Shown: positions 24,644-34,360 of the stretch, piece after piece
Layout: each line of letters begins with the position of its first letter
Position numbering within the stretch: the first letter of the stretch is position 1
DNA from: Streptomyces marianii
GTDB taxonomy: Bacteria > Actinomycetota > Actinomycetes > Streptomycetales > Streptomycetaceae
Assembly: GCF_005795905.1 (NCBI RefSeq)
Contig: NZ_VAWE01000001.1
Coordinates: 5,507,001 to 5,571,000 of the forward strand
Direction of reading: 5' to 3'
Length of the DNA stretch: 64,000 nt
Notes under the pieces: model-generated
What the model was told of the DNA's origin: nothing
What the model saw: the letters and a program-made list of their open reading frames with translations, nothing else
Database searches by the model: none
Translations under genes and position numbers: made by a program

Positions 24644-25708
24644 ATGCCTCAGCCGTACGACGTCATCACGATGGGCAGGATCGGAGTGGACCTCTATCCC
24701 CTCCGGGTGGGGGTCCCGCTGGCCCAGGTCGAAACCTTCGGGAAGTTCCTCGGGGGTTCCGCCGCGAACGTGGCGGTCGCGGCGGCCAGGCTCGGCCGAC
24801 GCGCCGCTGTCGTCACCCGGACCGGCCAGGACGCCTTCGGGGACTACCTCCACCAGGCGCTCCGCGGGTTCCGGGTCGACGACCGCTGGGTGACCGCGGT
24901 ACCGGGGCTGCCGACCCCCGTGACGTTCTGCGAGATCTTCCCGCCGGACGACTTCCCGCTCTACTTCTACCGGCAGCCCAAGGCGCCCGACCTCGAAGTG
25001 CGCGCCGAAGAGCTGGACATGGACGCGATCGGTGCGGCACGGGTCTTCTGGGTGACCGGCACCGGCCTGTGCGCCGAGCCCAGCAGGGAGGCCACGCTCG
25101 CCGCGCTCGAGCACCGGGCGAAGTCCGGGACGACCGTCTTCGACCTGGACTGGCGGCCCATGTTCTGGGACAGCGCCACCGGTACTTCCGCGGACGGGGC
25201 CCGGCCGTACTACGCGAAGGCGCTCGCCCGCGCCACCGTCGCCGTGGGCAATCTCGAAGAGTGCGAGATCGCCACCGGGGAGCGCGAACCGTTCGCCGCC
25301 GCCCGTGCGCTGCTCGGCGCCGGGGTCGAGTTGGCCGTGGTCAAGCAGGGCCCCGAGGGCGTTCTGGCCGTGCACAGCGACGGCACGGTCGCGGAAGGGC
25401 CGCCGGTGAAGGTCGACGTGGTCAACGGACTCGGCGCGGGCGACGCGTTCGGCGGGGCGATGGTCCATGGACTCCTCTCCGGCTGGGAGTTGGAGCGGGT
25501 GATGCGGTTCGCCAACGCCGCGGGCGCGATCGTCGCCGCCCGCCTCGCCTGTTCGTCGGCCATGCCCTACGCCGCGGAGGTGGACGCCCTTCTCGACGGC
25601 CACGCTCCGGGCCCCGAGGCGGACCCCGAACCCGAGGCGCCCGCCGGTCCCCGGCCCGGCACGGACGGCGGTCCCGGAACCGGGGCGGCGCCCGGAGCGG
25701 CGTCGTGA
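24644..25708 (+). CDS. iolC: 5-dehydro-2-deoxygluconokinase (PfkB family)
   Basis: 354 residues. PfkB signatures are present: FLGGSAANVAVAAARLGRR near residue 36 and the anion-hole/catalytic VNGLGAGDAFGGAMVHGL near 260. IolC phosphorylates 2-deoxy-5-keto-gluconate with ATP in myo-inositol catabolism. It is first in the operon. The last 35 residues are a Pro/Gly/Glu-rich tail not needed for the fold. The stop overlaps the next start as GTGA. The assignment rests on the PfkB fold plus operon context; the 2-keto-3-deoxygluconate kinase alternative is unlikely beside iolB and iolD. Confidence 0.92.
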   Translation: MPQPYDVITMGRIGVDLYPLRVGVPLAQVETFGKFLGGSAANVAVAAARLGRRAAVVTRTGQDAFGDYLHQALRGFRVDDRWVTAVPGLPTPVTFCEIFPPDDFPLYFYRQPKAPDLEVRAEELDMDAIGAARVFWVTGTGLCAEPSREATLAALEHRAKSGTTVFDLDWRPMFWDSATGTSADGARPYYAKALARATVAVGNLEECEIATGEREPFAAARALLGAGVELAVVKQGPEGVLAVHSDGTVAEGPPVKVDVVNGLGAGDAFGGAMVHGLLSGWELERVMRFANAAGAIVAARLACSSAMPYAAEVDALLDGHAPGPEADPEPEAPAGPRPGTDGGPGTGAAPGAAS

Positions 25709-26595
25709 CCCGCGTCGACCTCACCGACCTCGTCAGGATCAGGGTCCGCCACCCGGAGGCCGTGGCCGAGGCGGCGGCCCGCCGTCGGCGCCGCCCCCTC
25801 GTCGGCAGCAGCGGCCGACTGATGATCGTCGCAGCCGACCACCCCGCCCGCGGCGCGCTCGCCGTCGGCGACCAGCGGTACGCGATGGCCAACCGGCTGG
25901 GCCTCCTGGAGCGCCTGTGCACCGCGCTCGAACGCCCCGGCGTGGACGGCGTCCTCGCCACCGCCGACATTCTGGAGGACCTCCTCCTGCTGGGGGCACT
26001 CGACGACAAGGTCGTCATGGGATCGATGAACCGCGGCGGACTCGCCGGGGCCGCCTTCGAACTGGACGACAGGTTCACCGGATACCGCGCCGAGGACCTC
26101 GCGCGGCTCGGCTTCGACGCGGGCAAGCTGCTCCTCCGCATCGACTACGACGACCCCGGCTCCCTCGCCACCCTGCACTCCACCGCGCGCGCCATCGACG
26201 AGATGGCCGCCCGCCGGTTGCCGGTCTTCGTCGAGCCGTTCATCTGCCGCCGCGTCGACGGGGTGCTGAGCAACGATCTCTCCGCCGAGGCGGTCACTCG
26301 TTCCATAGCCATTGCCTCCGGCCTCGCCGGCACCTCGGCGTACACCTGGCTGAAGATCCCCGTCACGGAGAACCCCGACGACATGGCGCGGGTGATGGAG
26401 ACCTCGACGCTCCCCGCAGTGCTGCTCGGAGGCGACGTGGGCGACAGCGCGGGCGGACAGGCGGCGGCGTACGAGAAGTGGCGCGGGGCGCTGCGACTTC
26501 CCACGGTCCAGGGACTGGTGGTGGGCCGTTCACTGCTCTATCCGGGCGACGGCGATGTACCGGCGGCTGTCGACACGGCCGTGGGCCTGCTCTAG
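25705..26595 (+). CDS. Cgl0159-family (beta/alpha)8 aldolase-like protein of the iol operon
   Basis: 296 residues, GTG start overlapping the iolC stop. It reads as a DeoC/LacD-like class I aldolase barrel: LMIVAADHPARGALAVGD near the N terminus, MGSMNRGGLAGAAFELDDRFTGY, GKLLLRIDYDDPGSLATL, LPVFVEPFICRR, TSAYTWLKIPVTENPDDM (with the candidate Schiff-base Lys) and VVGRSLLYPGDGDVPAAVD. The Cgl0159 type is found in actinobacterial iol clusters. It is thought to cleave 2-deoxy-5-keto-gluconate 6-phosphate, replacing IolJ, to dihydroxyacetone phosphate and malonate semialdehyde. The role here is from position and family. Confidence 0.85.
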   Translation: MTRVDLTDLVRIRVRHPEAVAEAAARRRRRPLVGSSGRLMIVAADHPARGALAVGDQRYAMANRLGLLERLCTALERPGVDGVLATADILEDLLLLGALDDKVVMGSMNRGGLAGAAFELDDRFTGYRAEDLARLGFDAGKLLLRIDYDDPGSLATLHSTARAIDEMAARRLPVFVEPFICRRVDGVLSNDLSAEAVTRSIAIASGLAGTSAYTWLKIPVTENPDDMARVMETSTLPAVLLGGDVGDSAGGQAAAYEKWRGALRLPTVQGLVVGRSLLYPGDGDVPAAVDTAVGLL

Positions 26596-26611
26596 GGGGT
26601 ACGGAGGACTC

Positions 26612-27439
26612 ATGGATCACAGGGACACCGGACCGGACCGGCATCTGCGGGCCGGGACCGCGGCCGCCGGACCGTACACGCTCGACATCGATCCCGGAAG
26701 GGCCGGCTGGGGGTACTCCGCACTGCGGGTCCTGGAGCTGGCCCCCGGCGCCTCCCACCTGCTGGAGGCCGGCGACAGCGAGTGGATCGTGCTGCCGCTG
26801 GCCGGCGGGTGCTCGGTGCACACCGAAGGTACGACCATGGAACTGCTGGGCAGGGAGAACGTGTTCGCCGGAGTCACCGACTTCGCGTACGTTCCGCGCG
26901 ACGCTCGGGCACTGATCGCCTCCGGCGCGGGAGGCCGCTTCGCCCTGGCAGGAGCGAGATGCGAGCGACGACTCCCCGCCCGCCGCGGCCCCGTGTCGGA
27001 GGTTCCGGTCGAGGACCGGGGTTCGGGCACCTGCGCCCGCCGTGTGCACAACTTCGCCGCCGCCGGCACCTTCGACTGCGACCGTCTCATCGCCGTCGAG
27101 GTGTTGACCCCTGGCGGCAACTGGTCCTCGTACCCGCCGCACAAGCACGACGAGCACCGCCCCGGTGAGGAGGCGGAACTCGAGGAGATCTACTACTTCG
27201 AGATCGACGGCGAGCACGGCTTCGGCTACCAGCGGATCTCGCCGTCCCGCCCCGGGGGCACGGATCTCCTCGCCGAGGTCCGCAGCGGTGACGCCGTCCT
27301 CGTCCCGGACGGCTGGCACGGCCCCTCCATCGCCGCTCCGGGGCACGGCATGTACTACCTGAACGTCATGGCGGGACCGGGGCCCGAGCGAGAGTGGCGG
27401 ATCTGCTTCCACCCCGACCACACGGAGGGCTACCGATGA
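26612..27439 (+). CDS. iolB: 5-deoxy-glucuronate isomerase
   Basis: 275 residues from ATG 26612, preceded by GGAGG. It is a bicupin: the N-terminal half has APGASHLLEAGDSEWIVLPL and GRENVFAGVTDFAYVPRD; the C-terminal half has the metal site WSSYPPHKHDEHRPGEEAELEE then YYFEIDGEHGFGYQ and VLVPDGWHGP. IolB converts 5-deoxy-glucuronate to 2-deoxy-5-keto-gluconate, the IolC substrate. ATGA overlap couples it to iolD. The length agrees with the family. Confidence 0.93.
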   Translation: MDHRDTGPDRHLRAGTAAAGPYTLDIDPGRAGWGYSALRVLELAPGASHLLEAGDSEWIVLPLAGGCSVHTEGTTMELLGRENVFAGVTDFAYVPRDARALIASGAGGRFALAGARCERRLPARRGPVSEVPVEDRGSGTCARRVHNFAAAGTFDCDRLIAVEVLTPGGNWSSYPPHKHDEHRPGEEAELEEIYYFEIDGEHGFGYQRISPSRPGGTDLLAEVRSGDAVLVPDGWHGPSIAAPGHGMYYLNVMAGPGPEREWRICFHPDHTEGYR

Positions 27440-29343
27440 GCGGACCGAGGCTGACCGTTGCGCAGGCGCTGGTGCGGTTCCTGGCCCGCCAGTACACCGA
27501 GCGCGACGGGCGCAGACAGCGGCTCGTCGGAGCCATGTGGGGCATCTTCGGACACGGCAACGTGGCCGGGATCGGCCAGGCCCTCCTCGAGTCCGGGGAC
27601 TTGCCCTTCGTCCAGGGGCGCAACGAGCAGGCGATGGTGCACGCGGCCGTCGGTCACGCCCGCCAGTCCAACCGCCTGTCCACGCACGCCGTCACGACCT
27701 CCATCGGCCCGGGCGCCACCAACCTCGTGACCGGGGCCGCCCTCGCCACCGTCAACCGGCTGCCGGTTCTGCTCCTGCCCGGCGACACCTTCGCGACCCG
27801 CCCCGCAGACCCCGTCCTCCAGCAGCTGGAGGTCCCGTACGCGGGGGACGTGTCGGTGAACGACTGTCTCCGCCCGGTGTCGGCCTACTTCGACCGGATC
27901 ACCCGTCCCGAGGCGCTGATCCCGGCAGCGCTCGCCGCGGCGCGGGTCCTCACCGATCCGGCCGCGACCGGGGCGGTCACGCTCGCGCTGCCGCAGGACG
28001 TGCAGGCGGAGGCGTACGACTGGCCGGAGGAGTTCTTCGCCGAACGCGTCTGGCACGTGCGCCGGCCGCAGCCGGATCCGGAGGAACTCGCTGCGGCGGT
28101 CCGCGCCGTACGGTCCGCGCGGCGGCCCCTGGTCGTCGCCGGCGGGGGAGTGCACCACAGCAGGGCGGAGGGCGCCCTGCGGGCCTTCGCCGAGGCCACC
28201 GGGATCCCCGTCGCCTCGACCCAGGCGGGGAAGGGCTCACTCCCGTACGACCACCCGGCGGACGTCGGCGGCATCGGCCACACCGGCACCGCCACCGCCG
28301 ACGAACTCGCGGGGGCGGCCGACCTGGTCATCGGCGTCGGCACCCGCTACACCGACTTCACGACCGCCTCGGCGACCCTCTTCGGCAACCCCGGTGTCCG
28401 CTTCCTCAACCTCAACATCACCGGCTTCGACGCCCACAAGCTCGCCGCGCTCCCGCTCGTCGCGGACGCCAGGACCGGACTGGAGGCCCTGACCGAGGCT
28501 CTGCGCGGACACCATGTCGAACACGGCTACGAGAGGGAGTACGCGGACGGAAAAGAGCGCTGGGAGCGCCGGGTCGGCACCGCCTACGAGGCGCCCGACG
28601 AGGACGCGCGCCCCACCCAGCCCCAGGTCCTCGGCGCCCTCGACGGCCTGGTCACCGGCGACGACATCGTGATCAACGCCGCCGGCTCGCTCCCGGGCGA
28701 CCTCCACAAACTGTGGCGGACGCGCTCCCGAGACCAGTACCACGTGGAGTACGGATACTCGTGCATGGGCTACGAGATCCCGGCGGCCATCGGGGTCGCG
28801 ATGGCCGCTCCCGGGCGGCCCGTGTGGGCGCTCGTCGGAGACGGAACGTATCTGATGAATCCGACCGAGATCGTCACGGCGGTCCAGGAGAACGTCCCGA
28901 TCAAGGTGGTCGTCCTGCAGAACCACGGATACGCGTCGATCGGCGGGCTCTCCGAGGCGGTCGGCTCCGAGCGGTTCGGCACCGCGTACCGCCACCGGGA
29001 GCCGGGGGCGTCGCAGGCCGGCGGACCGGGAGGCCCCGGGGGAGGCGCGTACACGGGAGAGCCCCTCCCGGTCGACCTCGCCGCCAACGCCGCATCCCTC
29101 GGGATGCGGGTCATCCGCGCCAGGACCGTGCGTGACCTGCGCGAAGCCCTTGCCGAGGCCCGCGCGGCGGACCGCCCCACATGTGTCTACGTCGAGACCG
29201 AAACGGCAGACACTGTGTCGGGCGCACCCCCGGCACAGGCGTGGTGGGATGTTCCTGTGGCCGAGACCGCGACCCGGCCGTCGGCGGTCAAGGCCCGGGG
29301 GGAGTACGACCGGCAAGTCGCAGCCCGGCGCCGCCATCTCTGA
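27436..29343 (+). CDS. iolD: 3D-(3,5/4)-trihydroxycyclohexane-1,2-dione hydrolase
   Basis: 635 residues; ThDP-dependent. The PYR domain has AMWGIFGHGNVAGIGQALLE and the activating Glu in QGRNEQAMVHAAVGHAR. The PP domain has YSCMGYEIPAAIGVAMAAPG and GDGTYLMNPTEIVTAVQENV followed by QNHGYASIGGL (Mg/ThDP site with Asn). A Gly-rich insertion (AGGPGGPGGGAY, near residue 530) sits before the last helix. IolD hydrolytically opens the inosose-derived dione ring to 5-deoxy-glucuronate, the step between IolE and IolB. The start overlaps the iolB stop. Confidence 0.94.
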   Translation: MSGPRLTVAQALVRFLARQYTERDGRRQRLVGAMWGIFGHGNVAGIGQALLESGDLPFVQGRNEQAMVHAAVGHARQSNRLSTHAVTTSIGPGATNLVTGAALATVNRLPVLLLPGDTFATRPADPVLQQLEVPYAGDVSVNDCLRPVSAYFDRITRPEALIPAALAAARVLTDPAATGAVTLALPQDVQAEAYDWPEEFFAERVWHVRRPQPDPEELAAAVRAVRSARRPLVVAGGGVHHSRAEGALRAFAEATGIPVASTQAGKGSLPYDHPADVGGIGHTGTATADELAGAADLVIGVGTRYTDFTTASATLFGNPGVRFLNLNITGFDAHKLAALPLVADARTGLEALTEALRGHHVEHGYEREYADGKERWERRVGTAYEAPDEDARPTQPQVLGALDGLVTGDDIVINAAGSLPGDLHKLWRTRSRDQYHVEYGYSCMGYEIPAAIGVAMAAPGRPVWALVGDGTYLMNPTEIVTAVQENVPIKVVVLQNHGYASIGGLSEAVGSERFGTAYRHREPGASQAGGPGGPGGGAYTGEPLPVDLAANAASLGMRVIRARTVRDLREALAEARAADRPTCVYVETETADTVSGAPPAQAWWDVPVAETATRPSAVKARGEYDRQVAARRRHL

Positions 29344-29366
29344 GGGACCCGAAGGAGCTTTCCGTC

Positions 29367-30869
29367 ATGACGAAGACCGTCAACCACTGGATCGGTGGCA
29401 AGATCGTCGAGGGCGAGTCCGGCAACTGGGGACCGGTGACCGACCCGGCGACCGGCGCCGTGACCACGAGCGTCGCTCTCGCGTCGGTCGAGGAGGTCGA
29501 CAGCGCCGTCGCCTCGGCGAAGGCCGCCTTCGAGACCTGGGGCACCTCCTCGCTCGCCCAGCGCACGTCGATCCTCTTCCGCTTCCGCGCGCTGCTCGAC
29601 GCCAACCGCGACGCGATCGCCGAGCTGATCACCGCGGAGCACGGCAAGGTCCACTCGGACGCGCTCGGCGAGGTGGCCCGCGGCATGGAGATCGTGGACC
29701 TGGCCTGCGGGATCACCACGCAGCTCAAGGGCGAGCTGTCGACCCAGGTGTCCAACCGGGTGGACGTGGCGGCGATCCGCCAGCCCGTGGGGGTCGTGGC
29801 CGGCATCACGCCGTTCAACTTCCCCGCGATGGTGCCGATGTGGATGTTCCCGCTCGCCATCGCGTGCGGCAACACCTTCGTCCTCAAGCCGAGCGAGAAG
29901 GACCCGTCCCCGTCGCTGAAGATCGCCCAACTGCTCGCCGAGGCGGGTCTGCCGGAGGGCGTGTTCAACGTCCTCCAGGGTGACAAGGTCGCCGTCGACC
30001 GCCTCCTGGAGCACCCGGACGTCTCGGCGATCTCCTTCGTCGGCTCGACGCCGATCGCCCGCCACATCCACACCACCGCCTCGGCGAACGGCAAGCGCGT
30101 CCAGGCGCTTGGCGGTGCCAAGAACCACATGCTCGTCCTGCCGGACGCCGACCTTGACGCGGCCGCCGATGCCGCCGTCTCCGCCGCGTACGGCTCCGCG
30201 GGTGAGCGCTGCATGGCGATCTCCGCGGTCGTGGCCGTCGGCGCCGTCGGCGACGAGCTCGTCGACAAGATCCGCGAGCGGGCCGAGAAGATCAAGATCG
30301 GCCCGGGCGACGACCCGACGTCGGAGATGGGTCCGCTCATCACCAAGGCGCACCGCGACAAGGTCGCCTCGTACGTCCACGGCGCCGCGGGCCAGGGCGC
30401 CGACGTCGTCCTCGACGGCACGGGCTACACCGTCGACGGCTACGAGGACGGCCACTGGATCGGGCTCTCCCTCCTCGACAAGGTGTCCACCGACTCCGAC
30501 GCGTACCGGGACGAGATCTTCGGCCCCGTCCTCTGCGTGCTGCGCGCCGACACCTACGAGGAGGGCCTCGCGCTCATCAACGCCTCGCCGTTCGGCAACG
30601 GAACGGCGATCTTCACCCGCGACGGCGGCGCCGCCCGGCGCTTCCAACTGGAGGTGCAGGCGGGCATGGTCGGCGTGAACGTGCCGATCCCGGTCCCGGT
30701 GGGCTACCACTCCTTCGGCGGCTGGAAGGACTCGCTCTTCGGCGACCTGCACGTCTACGGCAACGACGGCGTGCAGTTCTACACCCGCGGCAAGGTCGTC
30801 ACGACCCGCTGGCCGGACCCCTCCGAGCCTCACGGCGGCGTCGACCTCGGCTTCCCGCGCAACCACTGA
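29367..30869 (+). CDS. mmsA: CoA-acylating methylmalonate-semialdehyde dehydrogenase
   Basis: 500 residues; ATG with AAGGAG ten bases upstream. It is an aldehyde dehydrogenase of the MmsA/IolA group: WIGGKIVEGESG at the start, VVAGITPFNFPAMVPMWMFP (the NFP motif), SFVGSTPIARHIHTTA, nucleophile GSAGERCMAISAVV (Cys near 282), and VGYHSFGGWKDSLFGDLHVYG at the end. It oxidises malonate or methylmalonate semialdehyde to acetyl- or propionyl-CoA, ending inositol breakdown and also serving valine catabolism. It is last in the operon, followed by a strong terminator. Confidence 0.93.
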   Translation: MTKTVNHWIGGKIVEGESGNWGPVTDPATGAVTTSVALASVEEVDSAVASAKAAFETWGTSSLAQRTSILFRFRALLDANRDAIAELITAEHGKVHSDALGEVARGMEIVDLACGITTQLKGELSTQVSNRVDVAAIRQPVGVVAGITPFNFPAMVPMWMFPLAIACGNTFVLKPSEKDPSPSLKIAQLLAEAGLPEGVFNVLQGDKVAVDRLLEHPDVSAISFVGSTPIARHIHTTASANGKRVQALGGAKNHMLVLPDADLDAAADAAVSAAYGSAGERCMAISAVVAVGAVGDELVDKIRERAEKIKIGPGDDPTSEMGPLITKAHRDKVASYVHGAAGQGADVVLDGTGYTVDGYEDGHWIGLSLLDKVSTDSDAYRDEIFGPVLCVLRADTYEEGLALINASPFGNGTAIFTRDGGAARRFQLEVQAGMVGVNVPIPVPVGYHSFGGWKDSLFGDLHVYGNDGVQFYTRGKVVTTRWPDPSEPHGGVDLGFPRNH

Positions 30870-30886
30870 CGGCCCGCGACGCCACC

Positions 30887-30919
30887 CGGCCCGTACGGAA
30901 CCCTCACCCGTACGGGCCG
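30887..30919 (+). terminator. Terminator of the iol operon
   Basis: CGGCCCGTACGG (30887-30898) pairs perfectly with CCGTACGGGCCG (30908-30919); outer GACGCC/GGCGTC bases extend the stem. It lies 18 bases after the mmsA stop. Confidence 0.88.
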
Positions 30920-31450
30920 CGTGCGGCGTCACGGGCCGTCCGCGTTCGGCGGGCCGGCGCGGGGTTCGCGTTCGCGGGGCCGGACTTCGTGCGCCCGGGT
31001 TCCGCGGGCCCCGGGGAGAACCATGCGCGTTGCCTCGGCCCTCGCAGGCACCGTTGAGCGCCATGACGCCACCCGCGTGATGCCGGACCCGGGCACTTCA
31101 CGCCGAGACCACGATCACCGTCCACCGGGCGTACGTCCCCTGCGATCGGCATGCCCGTCGCAGGGGACGGCCGGTTCCCGGACCCGCCTGGAAACGGGAC
31201 CCGAGGACGGGCGGTCGTCACGCCGCGTTCGCAGGAGTGCGCCCATGACGTTCGCGCGTGGGCCGTCCGAGGGCTGGGAGCGTGTACACCCGTCTGCGGG
31301 CCGGGCGGCCGGTGCGGGAGGTTGATCGGTACGGCACCCACCGGCATGATCGCTTCCCGAGTCTGCGGCAGTGCGGAATCGGAGGAGCCTCGCCGCGCCT
31401 CTCGCGCGGGCGGTCCCGCCGGGCGCGGCGGCTGTGCTGAGGAGGACGGA
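30920..31450. other. Intergenic region without recognisable gene
   Basis: About 530 bases between the iol terminator and the alpha/beta hydrolase. Frames on both strands are Arg/Pro/Gly-rich without domain-like sequence. GGAGG at 31441-31445 is the RBS of the next gene. Nothing else is recognised. Confidence 0.55.
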
Positions 31451-32314
31451 ATGCCCGGCGTTCGCAGTGGTCACGCCACGACCAACGACGGAGTGCGGTT
31501 GCACTATCTCGAGGCCGGCAGCGGTCCGGACATGCTGCTCGTGCCCGGCTGGTCGCAGACCGCCGCCCAGTGGCGGCACCAGATCGCCGACTTCGCCCGC
31601 ACACACCACGTCATCGCGGTCGACCATCGTGGTCACGGTGGTTCCGACCGGCCGGACCACGGCTACCGGATCGCCCGTCTGGCGACCGACATTCGTGAGC
31701 TCGTCGGGCTCCTGGACCTCACGGAGGTCGTCTGGGTGGCCCATTCGATGGGCTGCGCGGTGGCATGGTCCTACTGGGACCTGTTCGGCGGGGACCGGCT
31801 GGCGCGCCTGGTGCTCTTCGACGAACCCGCCGTCCTGATCCGTCAGCCGTACTGGCCGGACGGCCTCGCGGAACGTCTGGGCGCGCTGTACGGCCTCGGG
31901 CAGATCTCGGACGTCGTCGCGGGACTCCGCGACCCGCGCTCGGACGCCGAGGCACTCAGTGCCGACTTCCTCGACGCCATGTGGACGCCGGCCGCCGCCG
32001 AGGCGGACCGCCAGTGGGTCCTCGCCCAGAACCTTCTGCTGCCGCGGGAGTACGCCGGCAGGCTGCTGCTGGACAACGTCATGCAGGACTGGCGCGACGT
32101 CCTGCCCAGGATCACCGTTCCGACGCTGGTCATCGGCGGGAACGACAGTGTGATCCCGTCCACAGCGGCGCGGTCGGTGGCCTCGGCCATTCCCGGCGCA
32201 GCCCTGCGGATTCTCGGCGAGCGCGGCAGCCACTTCGCGTTCTGGGAGAACCCTGACGCGTTCAACCGGGAGGTCCGCTCCTTCCTCGACACACCCGTCG
32301 ACGCCGGGCTCTGA
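31451..32314 (+). CDS. Alpha/beta-fold hydrolase
   Basis: 287 residues from ATG 31451, with GGAGG five bases upstream; longer in-frame starts lack an RBS. Alpha/beta hydrolase features: LLVPGWSQTAAQWRHQI (oxyanion region), AVDHRGHGGSDRP, nucleophile elbow VAHSMGCAVAWS (Ser near residue 101), acid in VIGGNDSVIP, and catalytic His in GERGSHFAFWENP. No signal peptide, so cytoplasmic. Possible roles include a lactonase, esterase or C-C hydrolase; the close relatives include non-haem chloroperoxidase-like esterases. It converges on the MFS gene 154 bases away. Confidence 0.85.
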   Translation: MPGVRSGHATTNDGVRLHYLEAGSGPDMLLVPGWSQTAAQWRHQIADFARTHHVIAVDHRGHGGSDRPDHGYRIARLATDIRELVGLLDLTEVVWVAHSMGCAVAWSYWDLFGGDRLARLVLFDEPAVLIRQPYWPDGLAERLGALYGLGQISDVVAGLRDPRSDAEALSADFLDAMWTPAAAEADRQWVLAQNLLLPREYAGRLLLDNVMQDWRDVLPRITVPTLVIGGNDSVIPSTAARSVASAIPGAALRILGERGSHFAFWENPDAFNREVRSFLDTPVDAGL

Positions 32315-32468
32315 CCGGCAGGGCGTGCCAGGGTGCCGGTCGCTCGCAGCGGGTCGGCCGCACCGCGGGCGGCGCCATCCGGCCGGCTGTGGTGCCGCGC
32401 GTCATCGCCGCCGGTGCCACTGCCGGGTGGCGAAGTGCGGGGCACCCTCGCGGCAACTCGCCACGGCT

Positions 32469-33911
32469 TCACACTCGGGACCCGCGACCGTGCTCCGACG
32501 GCGTCGCACGGGCGGCGCCGATGCCCAGGGCGGTCGCGGCGACGGCGCTGCCGATCGCGATCCACCGGAGTACGCCGTCGATCGCCGAGGCGAGCCCGAC
32601 ACTGCTGGTGCGGACTTCGATCAGGGTCGCACCGGCGGCCACACACATGCCGGCGACCCCGACGACGATGGCGAGTTCCACACCGGAGGCCTGACCGGCC
32701 CGCTCGGAGGGGACGACGGCCTGGGTGCCGCTGCTGCCCAACGCCCACCCCATGCCGTATCCGAATCCGGTCAGGGCGAGACCGGGAATGTAGGACCGGA
32801 AGTCGCCGCCGAGCGACACGAGGAAGAGGCCGACCGCGCCGACGAGGGTGATGACGACCATCGTCCGCGGTACGTCGAAGCGCTCGCCGAGCCTCCCGGA
32901 GAGCGGCGCCGCCACGCCCGCGGCGACGGACGCGGCCAGAAAGATCGTTCCGGCCGCGAGCGGCGTGTGCCCGGCGGCCTGCTGCAGGTAGATCGTGACG
33001 CCGTACATGGCCAGGACGAAGGAGGTGTTCGCGACGGTCGCCATCAGCGTGATGACCACGAAGGGCTTGTTGTGGAAGAGATCGAGCGCGACCAGCGGCC
33101 AGCGCGCCACCCGCTCCCGCAGCACGAACCCGGCCAGGAGCAGCACCCCGGCGGCGGCGACACCCACGGTGACTCCGGCGGGCCAGGCGCGCAGACGGTC
33201 CACCGTGAGCGTCACGAGAGCGATGCCGAAGGTCACCATGGCCAGGCCCGGCAGGTCGATGGAGCGGGGCACCGTGGTGTCACGCGACTCGCGTACCCCG
33301 GCGGCGACCATGGCGATGGCCGCCGCACCCACGGGGACGTTGACGAAGAACACCACCCGCCAGCTCAGCAGCTCCGTCACCCCGCCGCCGAACACGGGAC
33401 CGAGGGCCAGAGCCAGGGCCCCCACCCCGTAGGCGTTCCCGATGGCCCGCATCGTCCGGTCGGGAGGATAGGCGTCGGTGATCACGGCGATGGCGAGCGG
33501 GAACAGCACGCCCGCTCCGGCGCCCTGGGCGATCCGCATCACGATCACGGCTTCGGGGGTGGAGGCGAGACCGGCGCCGAGTGAGCACAGGGAGAAGACG
33601 ACGAGGCCGACGATCAGGATCCGCTTGCGGCCGAGGATGTCCCCGAGTCTGCCGCCCGGGATCAGGGCGGCCGCGAGCGCCAGCATGTAGCCGCTGATCA
33701 CCCACTGGAGGTCGGTGGTGGTCGTGCCCAGGTCCGATGCCATCTGGGGCAGGGCCAGGTTCAGCGCCAGGAAGTCGAGCTGCACGACGAAGATGCACAG
33801 CGAGGAGGCGATCAGCGTCAGCACGGGACGCGACGGCCGGGAGCCGGCTTCGTGTGTGTGCGGGGCGTTTTCGCCGGTACGGCGCTTCCCGTGCGGCTGA
33901 TCGGAGTCCAT
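32469..33911 (-). CDS. MFS drug exporter, DHA2 (14-TM) family
   Basis: 480 residues from ATG 33911, with GGGAG upstream. About 14 hydrophobic helices follow a charged N terminus. Motif A is GGRLGDILGRKRIL, motif C-like GNAYGVGALALALGPVFGG, and the LDFLALNLALPQMASDLG start is typical of EmrB/QacA proteins. It should export hydrophobic drugs or metabolites against the proton gradient. No regulator gene is adjacent; the 5' region contains CGTGTC/GACACG inverted bases near 33980-34015 that may be part of the promoter. The alternative is an exporter for an endogenous secondary metabolite, but no such cluster is in the window. Confidence 0.9.
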   Translation of the reverse strand: MDSDQPHGKRRTGENAPHTHEAGSRPSRPVLTLIASSLCIFVVQLDFLALNLALPQMASDLGTTTTDLQWVISGYMLALAAALIPGGRLGDILGRKRILIVGLVVFSLCSLGAGLASTPEAVIVMRIAQGAGAGVLFPLAIAVITDAYPPDRTMRAIGNAYGVGALALALGPVFGGGVTELLSWRVVFFVNVPVGAAAIAMVAAGVRESRDTTVPRSIDLPGLAMVTFGIALVTLTVDRLRAWPAGVTVGVAAAGVLLLAGFVLRERVARWPLVALDLFHNKPFVVITLMATVANTSFVLAMYGVTIYLQQAAGHTPLAAGTIFLAASVAAGVAAPLSGRLGERFDVPRTMVVITLVGAVGLFLVSLGGDFRSYIPGLALTGFGYGMGWALGSSGTQAVVPSERAGQASGVELAIVVGVAGMCVAAGATLIEVRTSSVGLASAIDGVLRWIAIGSAVAATALGIGAARATPSEHGRGSRV

Positions 33912-34360
33912 GGCGCTCTCCCGTGCGGCTGTGTACACGGGCCGGCCGGGTACGGGCGAAGACGGCTGATCCGATGACCCGTGTCGTGGAGTGTTCACTA
34001 TGCAGGACACGGCTGTTGTTCGAGTGCATTTGCTCGGCATTGCGACGAATGTCGCGCCCGTCGTGCATGTGCTGGTGTGCCGCTCCGGGCGTCCGGGTGC
34101 GGACCGGAAGCCGAGCAGCGGCGGGAAGGTCCCGGCCGGGGTGGCCGTGAGCGCCGCTCGCCGCGGATCGCACCGTCGTGCCTCCGGGCGACGTGCCGAT
34201 GTGGCCGGTGGCCCTGCCGCGTCGCTCGCCGCGCCGGGACGCGCCTGGGAGGCGTCGGCCCGGTTCGCGGACCGGCGGACGGTGCACATCGACGGCATGA
34301 CCCCGCCCGCGCACGGGAGACACGACCGGGTACGCCGGTGTGCGCAGCCGCACGACGGCT
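33912..34360. other. Upstream region of the MFS gene, no recognisable gene
   Basis: About 450 bases. A plus-strand frame from 34000 (MQDTAVVRVHLLGIATNV...) starts in a less GC-rich stretch but soon becomes Arg/Gly-rich and has no RBS, so it is not called. The stretch 33975-34050 probably holds the minus-strand promoter of the MFS gene. Confidence 0.5.
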
